A program made the position numbers and the translations under genes. Positions 9,248 through 17,365 of a stretch of 20,535 nucleotides of DNA are shown piece by piece (the first letter of the stretch is position 1; each line of letters begins with the position of its first letter). Origin of the DNA: JAZGBC01 sp036444495 (GTDB taxonomy: Bacteria > Pseudomonadota > Alphaproteobacteria > Kiloniellales > J153). Under the pieces are notes generated by a model. The model was not told the origin of the DNA and ran no database searches. It worked only from the letters and a program-made list of their open reading frames with translations. The stretch spans positions 1 through 20,535 of the forward strand of contig JAZGBC010000257.1 of assembly GCA_036444495.1 (NCBI GenBank). Direction: 5' to 3'.

Positions 9248-11026
9248 CTATTCGGCGGCGGCGACGCGCTGGGCCGCCTGGGCCTTGGCCTTGGCGACCG
9301 CGGCCTTGGCGGCGTCGCTTTGCTCGAACATCTCCAGATGCTCTTCTTCCGGCTCCTCGACCGGGCTGAGCGCCAGATCGGTGTAACTCGCCGTCGCCGG
9401 GTCGCGCTTGATGCGCTGGCACAGCAGCCACATGCGCAGGGCGTAGAGGGCGAAGGGCCCATAGGTCCGGACGATCTCCCAAAGCCGCCGCGGATAGAAA
9501 ACGAGCGGGCTTTCGACCGGCAGGCCGGAGCGCCGCTGGGTGCGGACCTTGCGCCGGAAATAGCCGCCCTGCAGCGGGTGCACCTTCTCGTAGCGCATGC
9601 AGCCGGCGAACTGCAGGGTGTGGGCCCAGATGCGCTCGGGCTTGTTGCCGCTGACCACCATGCGGCGCATCAGGGTGGCCACGTGATCGTCCGAGTAATA
9701 GAGGTCCCAGGCCCGGTTGTAGATGTCCTGCCATTCCTCCTTGGACATGGTCGGGTGCCCGGTGCAGACGTGCTCCAGGTCATAGATGTTCATGTCCGGG
9801 TCCATGGGCACGCCGGCCGCATCCAGGTTCTTGTGGTCCTCCGAGCCGGGCAGCGGGGTCAGGCAGAAGAACTCCAGGATATCGATGGGCAGCTCGCGCT
9901 TGATGACCTCGATGTCGCGCTCGATCTTCTCGGGCGTGTCGGCCGGGAAGCCCAGGATATAGCCCGCATAGGTGATGATCTGCTGGGCGCGCCAGTCCTG
10001 CAGCATCTGGCGGTATTCGGTAATCCGGTTCTGGCGCTTCTTGGCGGCCATCAGGTTTTCGGGGTTGATGTTCTCCAGGCCGATGAAGACCCGGGCCACC
10101 CCGGCGCGCTTGGCCTTGGTGATGAAGTTCTCGATCTGGTGGGCGAGGGTGTCCACCTGGATGATGATCGAGAAGGGCAGGTTCATCTCCTCGCGCAGGT
10201 CGCCCAGGCGGTCGAAGATCGCCTCCCAGTTCCGGTTGCGCGCGAAGTTGTCGTCGGTGATGAAGAAGCGGTAGATGCCCTGGGCCACATTGGCGCGCAC
10301 CAGGCGTTCCACGTCGTCCGCGTCGCGCCAGCGCGACTTGCGTCCCTGCACATTGATGATGGTGCAGAAGCTGCACTGGAAGGGGCAGCCGCGCCCGGCG
10401 TCGAAGGTGGCGATCGAACCGCCATAGCGCTGCACCATGGCCTTGGGCAGGAAGGGCGTGGGCTGCGACCCGATCCCGGGCAGGTCATTCATGAAGTTGT
10501 AGACCGGCTTCAGATTCCCGGCCAGCGCATCGCCGAGGAATTCGGCGAGCCGCCCTTCGGCCTCGCCGGCGAAAAGGGTGACGCCCAGGTCGAGGGCTTC
10601 CTGCAGGCTCTCGGGTAGCTCGGGCAGCATGGCCATGCAGCCGCTCACATGGAAGCCGCCGATAGCGACCTGGAAACCGGCGGTGCGGAACCGGCGGGCG
10701 AGGTCCATGGCGCGCGGAAACTGGTTGGATTGAACACCGACCAGGCAGACCAGGCCCGGCTCGCCGCTTTGCCCGTGGCGCCGGATGATCTGCTCGATGG
10801 GAATGACCGTGTTGGTCTCGTCACAGGCGTTGACCGCGATCTCGACGTCCGGGCCGAGGGCCTGCCGCTCAGCCAGGTCGAGCACCAGTCCGTAGAGGCA
10901 GGCAAGCGAATTGGAGGGAATCCAGGCCTTGTGCCACTGAATGACATAGCCGTCGTCGTCGTAGTGGGACGGCTTGATCAGCTCCAGCCGAAACCGCTTT
11001 TGCTTCCCGCTTGACGCCTGGCCCAT
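9248..11026 (-). CDS. Radical SAM protein with probable B12-binding-type N-terminal domain
   Basis: The radical SAM cluster motif CxxxCxxC is clear in GRGCPFQCSFC (C214, C218, C221 from the chosen start). Before it, residues of about 50-160 (VCLVGVQSNQFPRAMDLA, GFQVAIGGFHVSG) resemble the cobalamin-binding-like fold of class B enzymes such as BchE and P-methylase relatives, though the classical DxHxxG motif is not seen. After it come FITDDNFARN, FIGLENINPENL and ILGFPADTPEKIERDIE, typical of the TIM-barrel part. A C-terminal extension ends in an Ala/Lys/Glu-rich helix. The ATG at 11026 was chosen over 11071 for its GGAGGGGGAAGG ribosome site. Length is 592 residues. The substrate is unknown; a methyl transfer or ring rearrangement would suit the class. 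It is alone on its strand. Confidence 0.88.
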   Translation of the reverse strand: MGQASSGKQKRFRLELIKPSHYDDDGYVIQWHKAWIPSNSLACLYGLVLDLAERQALGPDVEIAVNACDETNTVIPIEQIIRRHGQSGEPGLVCLVGVQSNQFPRAMDLARRFRTAGFQVAIGGFHVSGCMAMLPELPESLQEALDLGVTLFAGEAEGRLAEFLGDALAGNLKPVYNFMNDLPGIGSQPTPFLPKAMVQRYGGSIATFDAGRGCPFQCSFCTIINVQGRKSRWRDADDVERLVRANVAQGIYRFFITDDNFARNRNWEAIFDRLGDLREEMNLPFSIIIQVDTLAHQIENFITKAKRAGVARVFIGLENINPENLMAAKKRQNRITEYRQMLQDWRAQQIITYAGYILGFPADTPEKIERDIEVIKRELPIDILEFFCLTPLPGSEDHKNLDAAGVPMDPDMNIYDLEHVCTGHPTMSKEEWQDIYNRAWDLYYSDDHVATLMRRMVVSGNKPERIWAHTLQFAGCMRYEKVHPLQGGYFRRKVRTQRRSGLPVESPLVFYPRRLWEIVRTYGPFALYALRMWLLCQRIKRDPATASYTDLALSPVEEPEEEHLEMFEQSDAAKAAVAKAKAQAAQRVAAAE

Positions 11027-11173
11027 GGCCCTTCCCCCTCCGGTAGCCGCGGCCGCCACCGCACAACCCACGCCGCCCCGGGCGGGTCTTTCACCGAATC
11101 CGGGCCGGAGTAGACCATTACTGACTAGGGATGGCTACATTGGAGTTGGTCCAAACTACGAGTTGGCCCGCGC

Positions 11174-11183
11174 AACCCGGGTT
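11174..11183. promoter_or_regulatory. Palindrome AACCCGGGTT near the -35 position
   Basis: This perfect 10-base palindrome covers the start of the -35 zone of the promoter whose -10 box is at 11203-11208, a common position for a repressor operator. A second small dyad, TTGGA-GTTGG-TCCAA, lies at 11140-11154. No protein can be assigned to either site. Confidence 0.3.
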
Positions 11184-11208
11184 CCAGAGGACGAAAGTCC
11201 GCTATAAT
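11181..11208 (+). promoter_or_regulatory. Sigma-70-like promoter for the HExxH protein gene
   Basis: A perfect TATAAT -10 box occupies 11203-11208. The best -35 candidate is GTTCCA at 11181-11186 with a 16-base spacer, matching TTGACA at only three positions, so activator help is plausible. Transcription would start near 11215 and give a leader of about 30 bases before the ATG at 11246. Confidence 0.5.
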
Positions 11209-11245
11209 CGCTTTTCGTGGCAACGAGGTGACACCGTGAGGGCGT

Positions 11246-11923
11246 ATGATGGGAACGAGGCTGCCGCTCGCAGTGTTTTCGGCGATCGTGCTGGGGGCTT
11301 CGCTGCTCGGTGTTTCGCCGGCCTGGGGGGTGCCGGACTGTGAGGGCTCTACGGCGCTCCCCTATGACATCGACCTCGAGATTGACATACCCGCCGCGCG
11401 CGTCATCCACGATCGGAGCGTCGCCGAGCTGGGCCAAGCCACAATACACGGGCCGGAATCCCGCATTCTGGGGATGGTCAAGACGGGCCTCGCATTCGGC
11501 TGGTCCATAGGTTTCGACTCCGAGCCCATGGGGGAGGGCTTCTGCTCCTGGGTGAGCAATGTGCGCCTGACCATCCGGCAACCCTCGCCCGATATCTATG
11601 TGGCGCGGGAGTATGCCCGCGGCAGTTGCCAGTACCGGACCATCCTGGCGCACGAGCAAAAGCACGTGAACAACGCGCGTGAGGTGATCAATCGGTACAA
11701 GCCGCGGCTGCGCTGGGTGCTTACCTCGTTGCGGATTCCGACCGGGCGCCGGCCCATCTACGTCACCGAGCCGGCGAAGGCTCGGGCGAGGTTGCGCAAG
11801 CTGATGAAGGAACTGGCCGAGCCGTTGTACCGCGAAATGGCGCGGGAACTGTCCAAGGCCCAGGCCAAGCTGGATTCACCGGCCAGCTACCGGCTCTATT
11901 TCAAGCAGTGCAAGACCTGGTGA
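11246..11923 (+). CDS. Secreted protein with an HExxH motif, possible zinc metalloprotease (DUF922-like)
   Basis: The 225-residue product starts with a signal peptide (hydrophobic core AVFSAIVLGASLLG, probable cleavage after AWG at residue 28). The mature protein has the zinc-metallopeptidase-like motif HEQKH at 136-140 in TILAHEQKHVNNAREV, with E146 a few residues on as a possible third ligand. Four cysteines (C32, C100, C128, C222) could form two disulfides in the periplasm. A basic amphipathic helical region follows at about 177-210. The pattern recalls DUF922-type putative peptidases, but I cannot confirm the family by eye. ATG codons at 11246 and 11249 are both possible starts; GTGAGGG lies just upstream. 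It converges with the receiver gene across a 13-base gap. Catalytic activity is an inference from the motif. Confidence 0.75.
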   Translation: MMGTRLPLAVFSAIVLGASLLGVSPAWGVPDCEGSTALPYDIDLEIDIPAARVIHDRSVAELGQATIHGPESRILGMVKTGLAFGWSIGFDSEPMGEGFCSWVSNVRLTIRQPSPDIYVAREYARGSCQYRTILAHEQKHVNNAREVINRYKPRLRWVLTSLRIPTGRRPIYVTEPAKARARLRKLMKELAEPLYREMARELSKAQAKLDSPASYRLYFKQCKTW

Positions 11924-11936
11924 TCGCGCCCGCCGG

Positions 11937-12329
11937 TCAGTTGAGGCGGCGGGCGAGCGACACCACCTTCTGTTCCAGCTCCGACGGCGAGAAGGGTTTG
12001 ACGATATAGGCGCTGACCCCGCTCTTTTTCGCCGCCATGACCGAATCCACGCTGCCGCGCGCGGTTACCATAAGGAACGGCATGCCCGGATCGGACATGC
12101 GGACCTGTTTGAGCAGTTCCAGCCCGGTCATCCGCGGCATGTTCCAGTCACAGATGATCAGGTTGATCATTTCCCGGGCGCCGTCGAGGAAAGTCTGTGC
12201 CTCGCGGCCGTCCTTGGCCGTGAAGACCTGCCCCACGCCCATGTCCTTGAGCACCGCCATGATCAGTCGGAGCGTGCGGGTGTTGTCCTCGACGACGAGG
12301 ATGTGGGTGTTCTTGAGATCCAGTTCCAT
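11937..12329 (-). CDS. Single-domain CheY-like response regulator
   Basis: The whole 130-residue protein is one receiver domain. The acidic pocket is E14-D15, the phosphoacceptor is D61 in LIICDWNMPRMTG, the switch threonine is T89 in LMVTARG, and the conserved lysine is K111 in VKPFSPSEL. No DNA-binding or enzymatic output domain is present, so it must act by protein contact, for example on a motor, a kinase or a phosphorelay partner. It lies 46 bases downstream of the hybrid kinase on the same strand and is probably in the same transcript. An AGGA ribosome site precedes the ATG. Whether the neighbouring kinase phosphorylates it is inferred from position only. Confidence 0.94.
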   Translation of the reverse strand: MELDLKNTHILVVEDNTRTLRLIMAVLKDMGVGQVFTAKDGREAQTFLDGAREMINLIICDWNMPRMTGLELLKQVRMSDPGMPFLMVTARGSVDSVMAAKKSGVSAYIVKPFSPSELEQKVVSLARRLN

Positions 12330-12375
12330 GGCGAGGCGTCCTTTTACCCCAATTCGTGGATACTGCCAATTATTC

Positions 12376-15345
12376 CTATGCCGCGCTCGAATCCCTCGAG
12401 GCGTCGAGCAAGCGGCGAACCGTATGACCTAGTTCGTCCGGGTCGAAAGGCTTGCGCAGAAGAGGTGCGTCGCTTGCCCGCAGTCCGCTTGCGGCGAACT
12501 CGGAGGGATCGAAACCGGTCACGAATATCACCTTCAGCCCGGGCTTCTTTCCGACCAACTCGTGCGCCAGCTGCCGGCCATTCATGCCCGGCATGTTCAG
12601 GTCGGTAACCAAGAGGTCGATCGCATCGCCGTGTTTCTCGAAAACCTCGATCGCCTTGGGTCCATCCACTGCGGTCAGGACCGTATAGCCCAGGGCCTCG
12701 AGCGAGACGCGGGCCACTTGCCGGACCGCGAGCTCGTCTTCGGCAACCAGGATCGTCTCGTCGCCACGGGATACGAGCGCAGGATCGCCGAAATCCTCGT
12801 GTTCCACCGCCTCCGCCGGGTCGGCGAGGGGAAGGTATATCGTGAAGGTGGTGCCGACTCCGACCTCGGTGTCCACGGTGATGACCCCGCCGGACTGCTG
12901 CACCATGCCGTAGACCATGGCCAGGCCGAGTCCCGTGCCTTCGCCGACTTCCTTGGTGGTAAAGAAGGGCTCGAAGATCTGCGCCTTTGTTTCTTCGTCG
13001 ATGCCGCTGCCGGTATCGCTGACCGATATGGCGGCGTAAAGGCCGGGCCTGGCGGAATCGAAGCCCGTCACCGCCACGTCGTTCAATTCCGCTTGATGGG
13101 TCGCAATGCTCAGCGCGCCGCCCCCGGGCATAGCGTCACGGGCATTGATCGCCAGGTTGAGCAAAGCCTGGCTCAACTGCCCCGGATCGGTTTTCACGTG
13201 GAGGTGCCGGTCCGCAATTTCGAAGGTGACGCTGAAGGTAGAGGACATATCTCCTTCCATGACCTGACGGATCAAGGCCCGGCTGTCCTCCATGACCTGG
13301 CCGATGCTGACTACCTTGGGCTCCAGAATCTGCTTGCGGCTGAAGGACAGGAGCTGGCTGGTCAGCGAGGCCGCCTGATCGGCGGCGCTGATGATATCGC
13401 CGCACCACTCCTCGACCCGTTCCGGATCGTGGGCCCAGCGCTTCGTAAGATGGGCGAAGCCGCCGATGGCGGTCAGCAGATTGTTGAATTCGTGGGCCAT
13501 ACCGCCGGTCAGGCGGCCGATGGCCTCCATTTTCTGCGCCTGACGGAACTCCTCCTCGACCTCTTTCCGTTTGGTCACGTCCGCGTAGGTGATAACGCAG
13601 CCGCCGTCGGGCAGCGGATTGCTGCGCATTTCGATAACAGTTCCGTTTGGCCTTGTGTGCTCTACGGTTCGCGGCTCGCCCTCGGTCAGGGCCAATTGCC
13701 GGCGCACCAGCTCGCCCAACTCGCCGGGACCGTATTCCCCGCGCCCGGCATTGAAGTGGATGATCTGCTCGAAGGGCATGCCCATTCTGGCCGTTCCCGC
13801 GGGCAGGTCGAAGAGATCGACGAAGCGCGCGTTGAAGGCGGCGAGTTTGCCGTCGGCAGCGATGACGCTGATGCCCTCCGCCATGTTGTCGAAGGTGGCT
13901 TGCAGCAGCACCGTCTTGCGGCCGATCTCGGCTTCGGCGTCGAGCTGGGCGGTGATATCGGTGCCCGTGCCCCGGTAGCCCTGGAAACGGCCCTCCGAAT
14001 CGAAGATCGGCTTGCCGCTGATGCGTAGGTGGCGGGAATCGATACCCGGCCGGTTGATCGTAAAGGTGAAATCGCGGAACGGCCGGCGCGCGTCCAGGTC
14101 GCTGAAGTGCTTTTGCCATTTCGGATCGCTGCCGTCGACCCAGACCAGGTCCCTTCGGCTCTTGCCGTAGAGATCCGCGGCGCGCAGGCCGGTGATCTTC
14201 TCCATCTGATCGGAGAAATAGCAATAGCGGTGGTCGGGTCCCGTCTCCCAGATCCAATCACCGGCGACTTCGGCCACGTCGCGGAAGCGCTGCTCGCTTG
14301 CCCGGCGCGCCTCCTCGGTTTTCTTGCGTTCGGTTATGTCGAACAGGAAACCCACGAAGAAGTGCTCGCCATTGGACTCCATCTCCCCGATCGAAATCTC
14401 GATCGGGATCCTGTGTCCGTCCCGGCGCAGGGCGGTGCCCTCGCGCGTTAGCCCGATGACCGTTTCCTCCCCGGTTCGGATATAGTGCTTGATGTAGTCG
14501 TCATGGCGGTCGCCGTGCGGCCCGGGGATCAGCATCGAGATGTTCCGCGACATCACCTCCTCGGCCCTGTAACCGAGCAATCGTTCGGCCGCCGGGTTGA
14601 AGGAGCGGACCGTGCCGTGGGTGTCGATGATGATGATGCCGGTGACCGCGGTGTTCAATACGGCGCTCAGATGGTCCGCCACGTCCTGGGCCCGCGTCTC
14701 GGCCGCACTCGCCGCCACCAGCGAAGTCCTGGCGTGGCCCGCCTCGCGAATCAAAAGCACGATGAGCGCGATACCGCTGATCAGGATGCCGATGAGAAAG
14801 GCGCCCAGGGTCCAATAGGTACGGGCCGTTTTGGCCCGGAACTCGATAGTCTTGCCCTGTTCGTGCAGGTTCGTGCGCTGTGCCATCTCAAAAATCGGCG
14901 CCTCGAGCTCTGCGAGCCGGGCGCGGATGGCCCGGTAGGCGGCCCGGTCCCTTGGTTTGAGGGCGATCAGGCCGGGCTCGATCTCTTCGAGCGCTTGCGA
15001 GAGCGCGGCGATGGTTTCCGGCGCGCCCTCTATGGCGGACAGCCGTCGCCCCACGTCTCCCTTGCCGTACAAGCCGATCCGGCTCCACAGGATGTCGAGC
15101 CGTTCGAGCACTTCGTCCAGCGCGGTGCCCTCCGGGTCCGCGAAATGGCGGTCCAGGGCGTCGACAAAGCGCCAGTACTCGGCCTGCGTCTGGGCGGCCG
15201 ACCAGAAGATCAGCTCCCGGACTTCGGCTCGGCTTTCCCGGCTTTCGTCGATAAGCTTGCCGAAGCCGATCAGCAGGCTTACCGAGAAGACCAGGACCGC
15301 CAGAACCGGAAGAACGTAGCGCCGGTAGCGGAGAGGTAGTTTCAT
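12376..15345 (-). CDS. Membrane hybrid sensor histidine kinase with three PAS domains and a C-terminal receiver
   Basis: The 989-residue protein has transmembrane helices at about 10-28 and 178-199 flanking a helical periplasmic domain of about 150 residues. Cytoplasmic PAS domains follow: PAS1 at about 222-340 (ends FDITERKK), PAS2 at about 350-468 (ends GTDITAQ) and PAS3 at about 480-593. The dimerisation/phosphoacceptor domain has H618 in GGMAHEFNNLL. The ATPase domain shows the N-box with N734, the G1 box DTGSG (777-781), FEPFFTTK and GEGTGLGLAM. The receiver at about 862-982 has D915 in LLVTDLNMPG, T943 and K965. No HPt domain is present. The start overlaps the upstream SUOX-like gene stop as ATGA, so translation is coupled. 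The N-terminal sensor domain has no recognisable ligand motif; it may read the SUOX-like protein. Confidence 0.95.
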   Translation of the reverse strand: MKLPLRYRRYVLPVLAVLVFSVSLLIGFGKLIDESRESRAEVRELIFWSAAQTQAEYWRFVDALDRHFADPEGTALDEVLERLDILWSRIGLYGKGDVGRRLSAIEGAPETIAALSQALEEIEPGLIALKPRDRAAYRAIRARLAELEAPIFEMAQRTNLHEQGKTIEFRAKTARTYWTLGAFLIGILISGIALIVLLIREAGHARTSLVAASAAETRAQDVADHLSAVLNTAVTGIIIIDTHGTVRSFNPAAERLLGYRAEEVMSRNISMLIPGPHGDRHDDYIKHYIRTGEETVIGLTREGTALRRDGHRIPIEISIGEMESNGEHFFVGFLFDITERKKTEEARRASEQRFRDVAEVAGDWIWETGPDHRYCYFSDQMEKITGLRAADLYGKSRRDLVWVDGSDPKWQKHFSDLDARRPFRDFTFTINRPGIDSRHLRISGKPIFDSEGRFQGYRGTGTDITAQLDAEAEIGRKTVLLQATFDNMAEGISVIAADGKLAAFNARFVDLFDLPAGTARMGMPFEQIIHFNAGRGEYGPGELGELVRRQLALTEGEPRTVEHTRPNGTVIEMRSNPLPDGGCVITYADVTKRKEVEEEFRQAQKMEAIGRLTGGMAHEFNNLLTAIGGFAHLTKRWAHDPERVEEWCGDIISAADQAASLTSQLLSFSRKQILEPKVVSIGQVMEDSRALIRQVMEGDMSSTFSVTFEIADRHLHVKTDPGQLSQALLNLAINARDAMPGGGALSIATHQAELNDVAVTGFDSARPGLYAAISVSDTGSGIDEETKAQIFEPFFTTKEVGEGTGLGLAMVYGMVQQSGGVITVDTEVGVGTTFTIYLPLADPAEAVEHEDFGDPALVSRGDETILVAEDELAVRQVARVSLEALGYTVLTAVDGPKAIEVFEKHGDAIDLLVTDLNMPGMNGRQLAHELVGKKPGLKVIFVTGFDPSEFAASGLRASDAPLLRKPFDPDELGHTVRRLLDASRDSSAA

Positions 15346-15887
15346 TTAACCTCGATCTTGACGAGCTGCCAGATCCACTTGGCGTCCACTTTCGGGTTGC
15401 GCAGTTCGCTGTAATCGTCGCGCGGATAGACGACCCAGATCGGCCCCTTATCCCGGCGCGACAGTTCGCTGCCGTCCATCTTCATGGCGAAGAGGACCGG
15501 GTATTTCTCGAAATCCTCGATCGGGATCTCGATGCTGTAGTCGTTGAGCGCGGTGGCCTTGACCACCGAGCCCCGCGCTCCGACGGCGCGCAGGAGGTCC
15601 CGCGCCAGCACTCCCTCGAACCGCGTCGGTCCGTCCGTCCAGGAGGTCGAGGTCGTGAGGCTTCTCGTGCCCAGATCCTCCAGCATCTGCCGGTCGAAGC
15701 GGGCCAGATCGCCTGTGTTGGTGTTCTCGATGGCGCCGGAGACGGTCAGGACAATGCGTCCGGACGGCTGGGGCAGGGCGCTGCTGAGAACCGGCCCGGC
15801 GGCGAACCCGACGAGGGAAATCAGTAGGAAGAGAACGGGCATCCTTCCGGTAAGGCCCGGGAAGAGCGAATGAAGGCGCTTAGACAT
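15342..15887 (-). CDS. Secreted SUOX-fold (oxidoreductase molybdopterin-binding-like) protein without cysteine
   Basis: The 181-residue product has a signal peptide (hydrophobic MPVLFLLISLVGFAAGPVLSSA, to about residue 38). It then has a compact domain resembling the molybdopterin-binding fold of sulfite oxidase and MsrP: LTVSGAI, FDRQMLEDLG, WTDGPTRFEGVLARDLL, NDYSIEIPIEDF and the C-terminal PIWVVYPRDDY followed by WIWQLVKIEV. The whole protein has no cysteine, so the cysteine that ligates molybdenum in true enzymes of this fold is absent; the matching segment reads LTTSTSW. It is therefore probably a binding or sensory protein, not a redox enzyme. It is first in an operon with the hybrid kinase (four-base ATGA overlap) and the receiver. 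An AGGAG site lies 9 bases before the ATG at 15887. Confidence 0.85.
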   Translation of the reverse strand: MSKRLHSLFPGLTGRMPVLFLLISLVGFAAGPVLSSALPQPSGRIVLTVSGAIENTNTGDLARFDRQMLEDLGTRSLTTSTSWTDGPTRFEGVLARDLLRAVGARGSVVKATALNDYSIEIPIEDFEKYPVLFAMKMDGSELSRRDKGPIWVVYPRDDYSELRNPKVDAKWIWQLVKIEVK

Positions 15888-16023
15888 GGCAATCGACTCC
15901 TATGGTCGTGAATCTCGGCCGGCCCTTCCCCAATACAAGACGGCGCGCCGGCGGCGGAATTCCCACCGGCCCGTGCTGGATTATTGGGAGTTCTGGATTG
16001 CGGTTTGGTTAATACGGACTGTT
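15888..16023. promoter_or_regulatory. Upstream region of the SUOX-like/kinase/receiver operon
   Basis: The operon promoter should lie here, reading leftward. I see no convincing -35/-10 pair. AATAAT (minus strand, about 15981-15986) is the best -10-like hexamer, but it lacks a properly spaced -35. The segment near 15951-15978 is GC-rich and self-complementary in places. Confidence 0.3.
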
Positions 16024-16069
16024 CGGGGCCCGAAAAAGCGGGATAAACTTACCGTTTACTCGGGCCCCG
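16024..16069 (-). terminator. Large nested inverted repeat at the end of the FemAB-like gene
   Basis: CGGGGCCCGA at 16024-16033 is an exact reverse complement of TCGGGCCCCG at 16060-16069. Inside the 26-base loop is a second dyad, TAAAC/GTTTA (16044-16048 and 16054-16058), which includes the TAA stop codon. An alternative CCCG/CGGG hairpin lies at 16029-16042 with a run of five T in its minus-strand loop. The position at the 3' end of the leftward gene suggests termination or RNA protection, although there is no U-run after the outer stem. Confidence 0.45.
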
Positions 16070-17225
16070 CCGTCTGCCGGAAGGGGCTGAAATCGCCCAG
16101 GGCCTCGGTCTCGTAGGCCAAATGCCGCCGCTCGCGGTCGAGGAACTGGGCTACGGCGTCCCTGAAGCCGGGATCGGCGATCCAGTGGGCGCTGTAGGTC
16201 TCCGACGGCAGGTAGCCGCGCTGGATCTTGTGCTCGCCCTGGGCACCCGCCTCGACACGGCCCAGGCCCCGCTCGATGGCGAAATCGATGGCCCGGTAAT
16301 AGCAGGCCTCGAAGTGCAGGAAGGGGACTTGGCGCAGCGCGCCCCAGTTACGCCCGTAGAGCGCCTCGCCGCCCAGTAGGTTGAAGGCCCCGGCCACCGG
16401 TTCGCCCCGGTCCTCGGCGAGGATCAGGACCAGCCGCTCGCCCATGCTCTCCCCCAGGCGGTGGAAAAAGTCCCGGGTCAGATAGGGGCTGCCCCATTTG
16501 CGGTCCGAGGTGGCCAGATAGAAGCGGTGGAAGGCGTCCCAGTGGCCGGGCTCGATCTCCGCCCCGGCCAGGGTTCGCAGATCGAGGCCGCTGTCCGCCA
16601 CGGCGCGCCGCTCCCGGCGGATCGCCTTGCGCTTGCGCGAGGAGAGGGAGGCCAGGAAATCCTCGAAGGACCCGTAACCCCGGTTTTCCCAGTGGTACTG
16701 CCGCCCCTCGCGCCGCAGGAAGCCGGCCCGGGCCAGGCGGTCCCGCTCGGCCCGCGTCGGGAAGGTGACGTGCAGGGAGGAGACGCCGCAGCGGCGCCCC
16801 AGCTCCTTCATGCCCGCGATCAGGGCCTCGGAAACGGCTTCCTCATCCGCGCCGGGCCGCAGCAGCAGGCGCGGGCCGGTCACCGGGGTGAAGGGCACGC
16901 AGGACTGCAGCTTGGGGTAGTACGCGCCCCCGGCGCGCTCGTAGGCCTCGGCCCAGCCCCAGTCGAAGACGTACTCTCCGTAAGAGTGGCTCTTGAGGTA
17001 GAGCGGCGCGGCGCCCAGCAGCCGGCCGTCGGGATCGTCGATCGCCAGATGCCGGGGCTGCCAGCCGGTCTCGGCGCAGGCCGAACCGCTGTCCTCCAGC
17101 GCGCTCAAAAAGGCGTGGCTGACGAAGGGGTTATCCGGCCCGGCGCAGGCGTCCCACTCGGCGGCCGGCGCCTCGGCGATGCGGGTCAGGATCCGGACCG
17201 CAACGCCCTCGCCCCCATCGGGCAT
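16056..17225 (-). CDS. FemAB-like GNAT-fold protein (PF04339, formerly DUF482)
   Basis: The 389-residue protein matches the family annotated as peptidogalycan biosynthesis/recognition proteins, with a doubled acyltransferase fold related to FemABX. Family landmarks are the N-terminal NPFVSHAFLSALEDSGSA (about 32-49), PLYLKSHSYGEYVFDW (about 74-89), the basic SSRKRKAIRRERR (about 195-207), and the C-terminal FLHFEACYYRAIDFAIERGL with VEAGAQGEHKIQRGY (about 302-338). FemABX proteins transfer aminoacyl groups to peptidoglycan precursors. For this branch the reaction is not established, so the substrate is left open. The ATG at 17225 has a GGAGGG ribosome site; a longer frame to 17363 is Pro/Arg-rich and rejected. 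It is transcribed towards the signalling operon, 168 bases away. Confidence 0.88.
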   Translation of the reverse strand: MPDGGEGVAVRILTRIAEAPAAEWDACAGPDNPFVSHAFLSALEDSGSACAETGWQPRHLAIDDPDGRLLGAAPLYLKSHSYGEYVFDWGWAEAYERAGGAYYPKLQSCVPFTPVTGPRLLLRPGADEEAVSEALIAGMKELGRRCGVSSLHVTFPTRAERDRLARAGFLRREGRQYHWENRGYGSFEDFLASLSSRKRKAIRRERRAVADSGLDLRTLAGAEIEPGHWDAFHRFYLATSDRKWGSPYLTRDFFHRLGESMGERLVLILAEDRGEPVAGAFNLLGGEALYGRNWGALRQVPFLHFEACYYRAIDFAIERGLGRVEAGAQGEHKIQRGYLPSETYSAHWIADPGFRDAVAQFLDRERRHLAYETEALGDFSPFRQTAGPE

Positions 17226-17365
17226 GGCCAACCCTCCACGATACGATACGAACTGGCGGACTATAGCGCGCGCGAAGGGCGGGACCCACCCCGCGCTGGG
17301 CGGGGGAGCCATGATCTGGGCGCAACGCCGGTATTTGCGTCCCAGAGGCCCGGGGCGACGCAAAG

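Noticed and set aside
12562..14028. Long + strand frame opposite the hybrid kinase
   Set aside because: It is a shadow of the PAS, kinase and receiver coding sequence; no domain is visible in its translation.
16021..16070. Transposon or attachment-site interpretation of the nested inverted repeat
   Set aside because: No target duplication, transposase or integrase gene lies nearby, and the repeat sits neatly at a gene end, which fits a transcript-end structure better.
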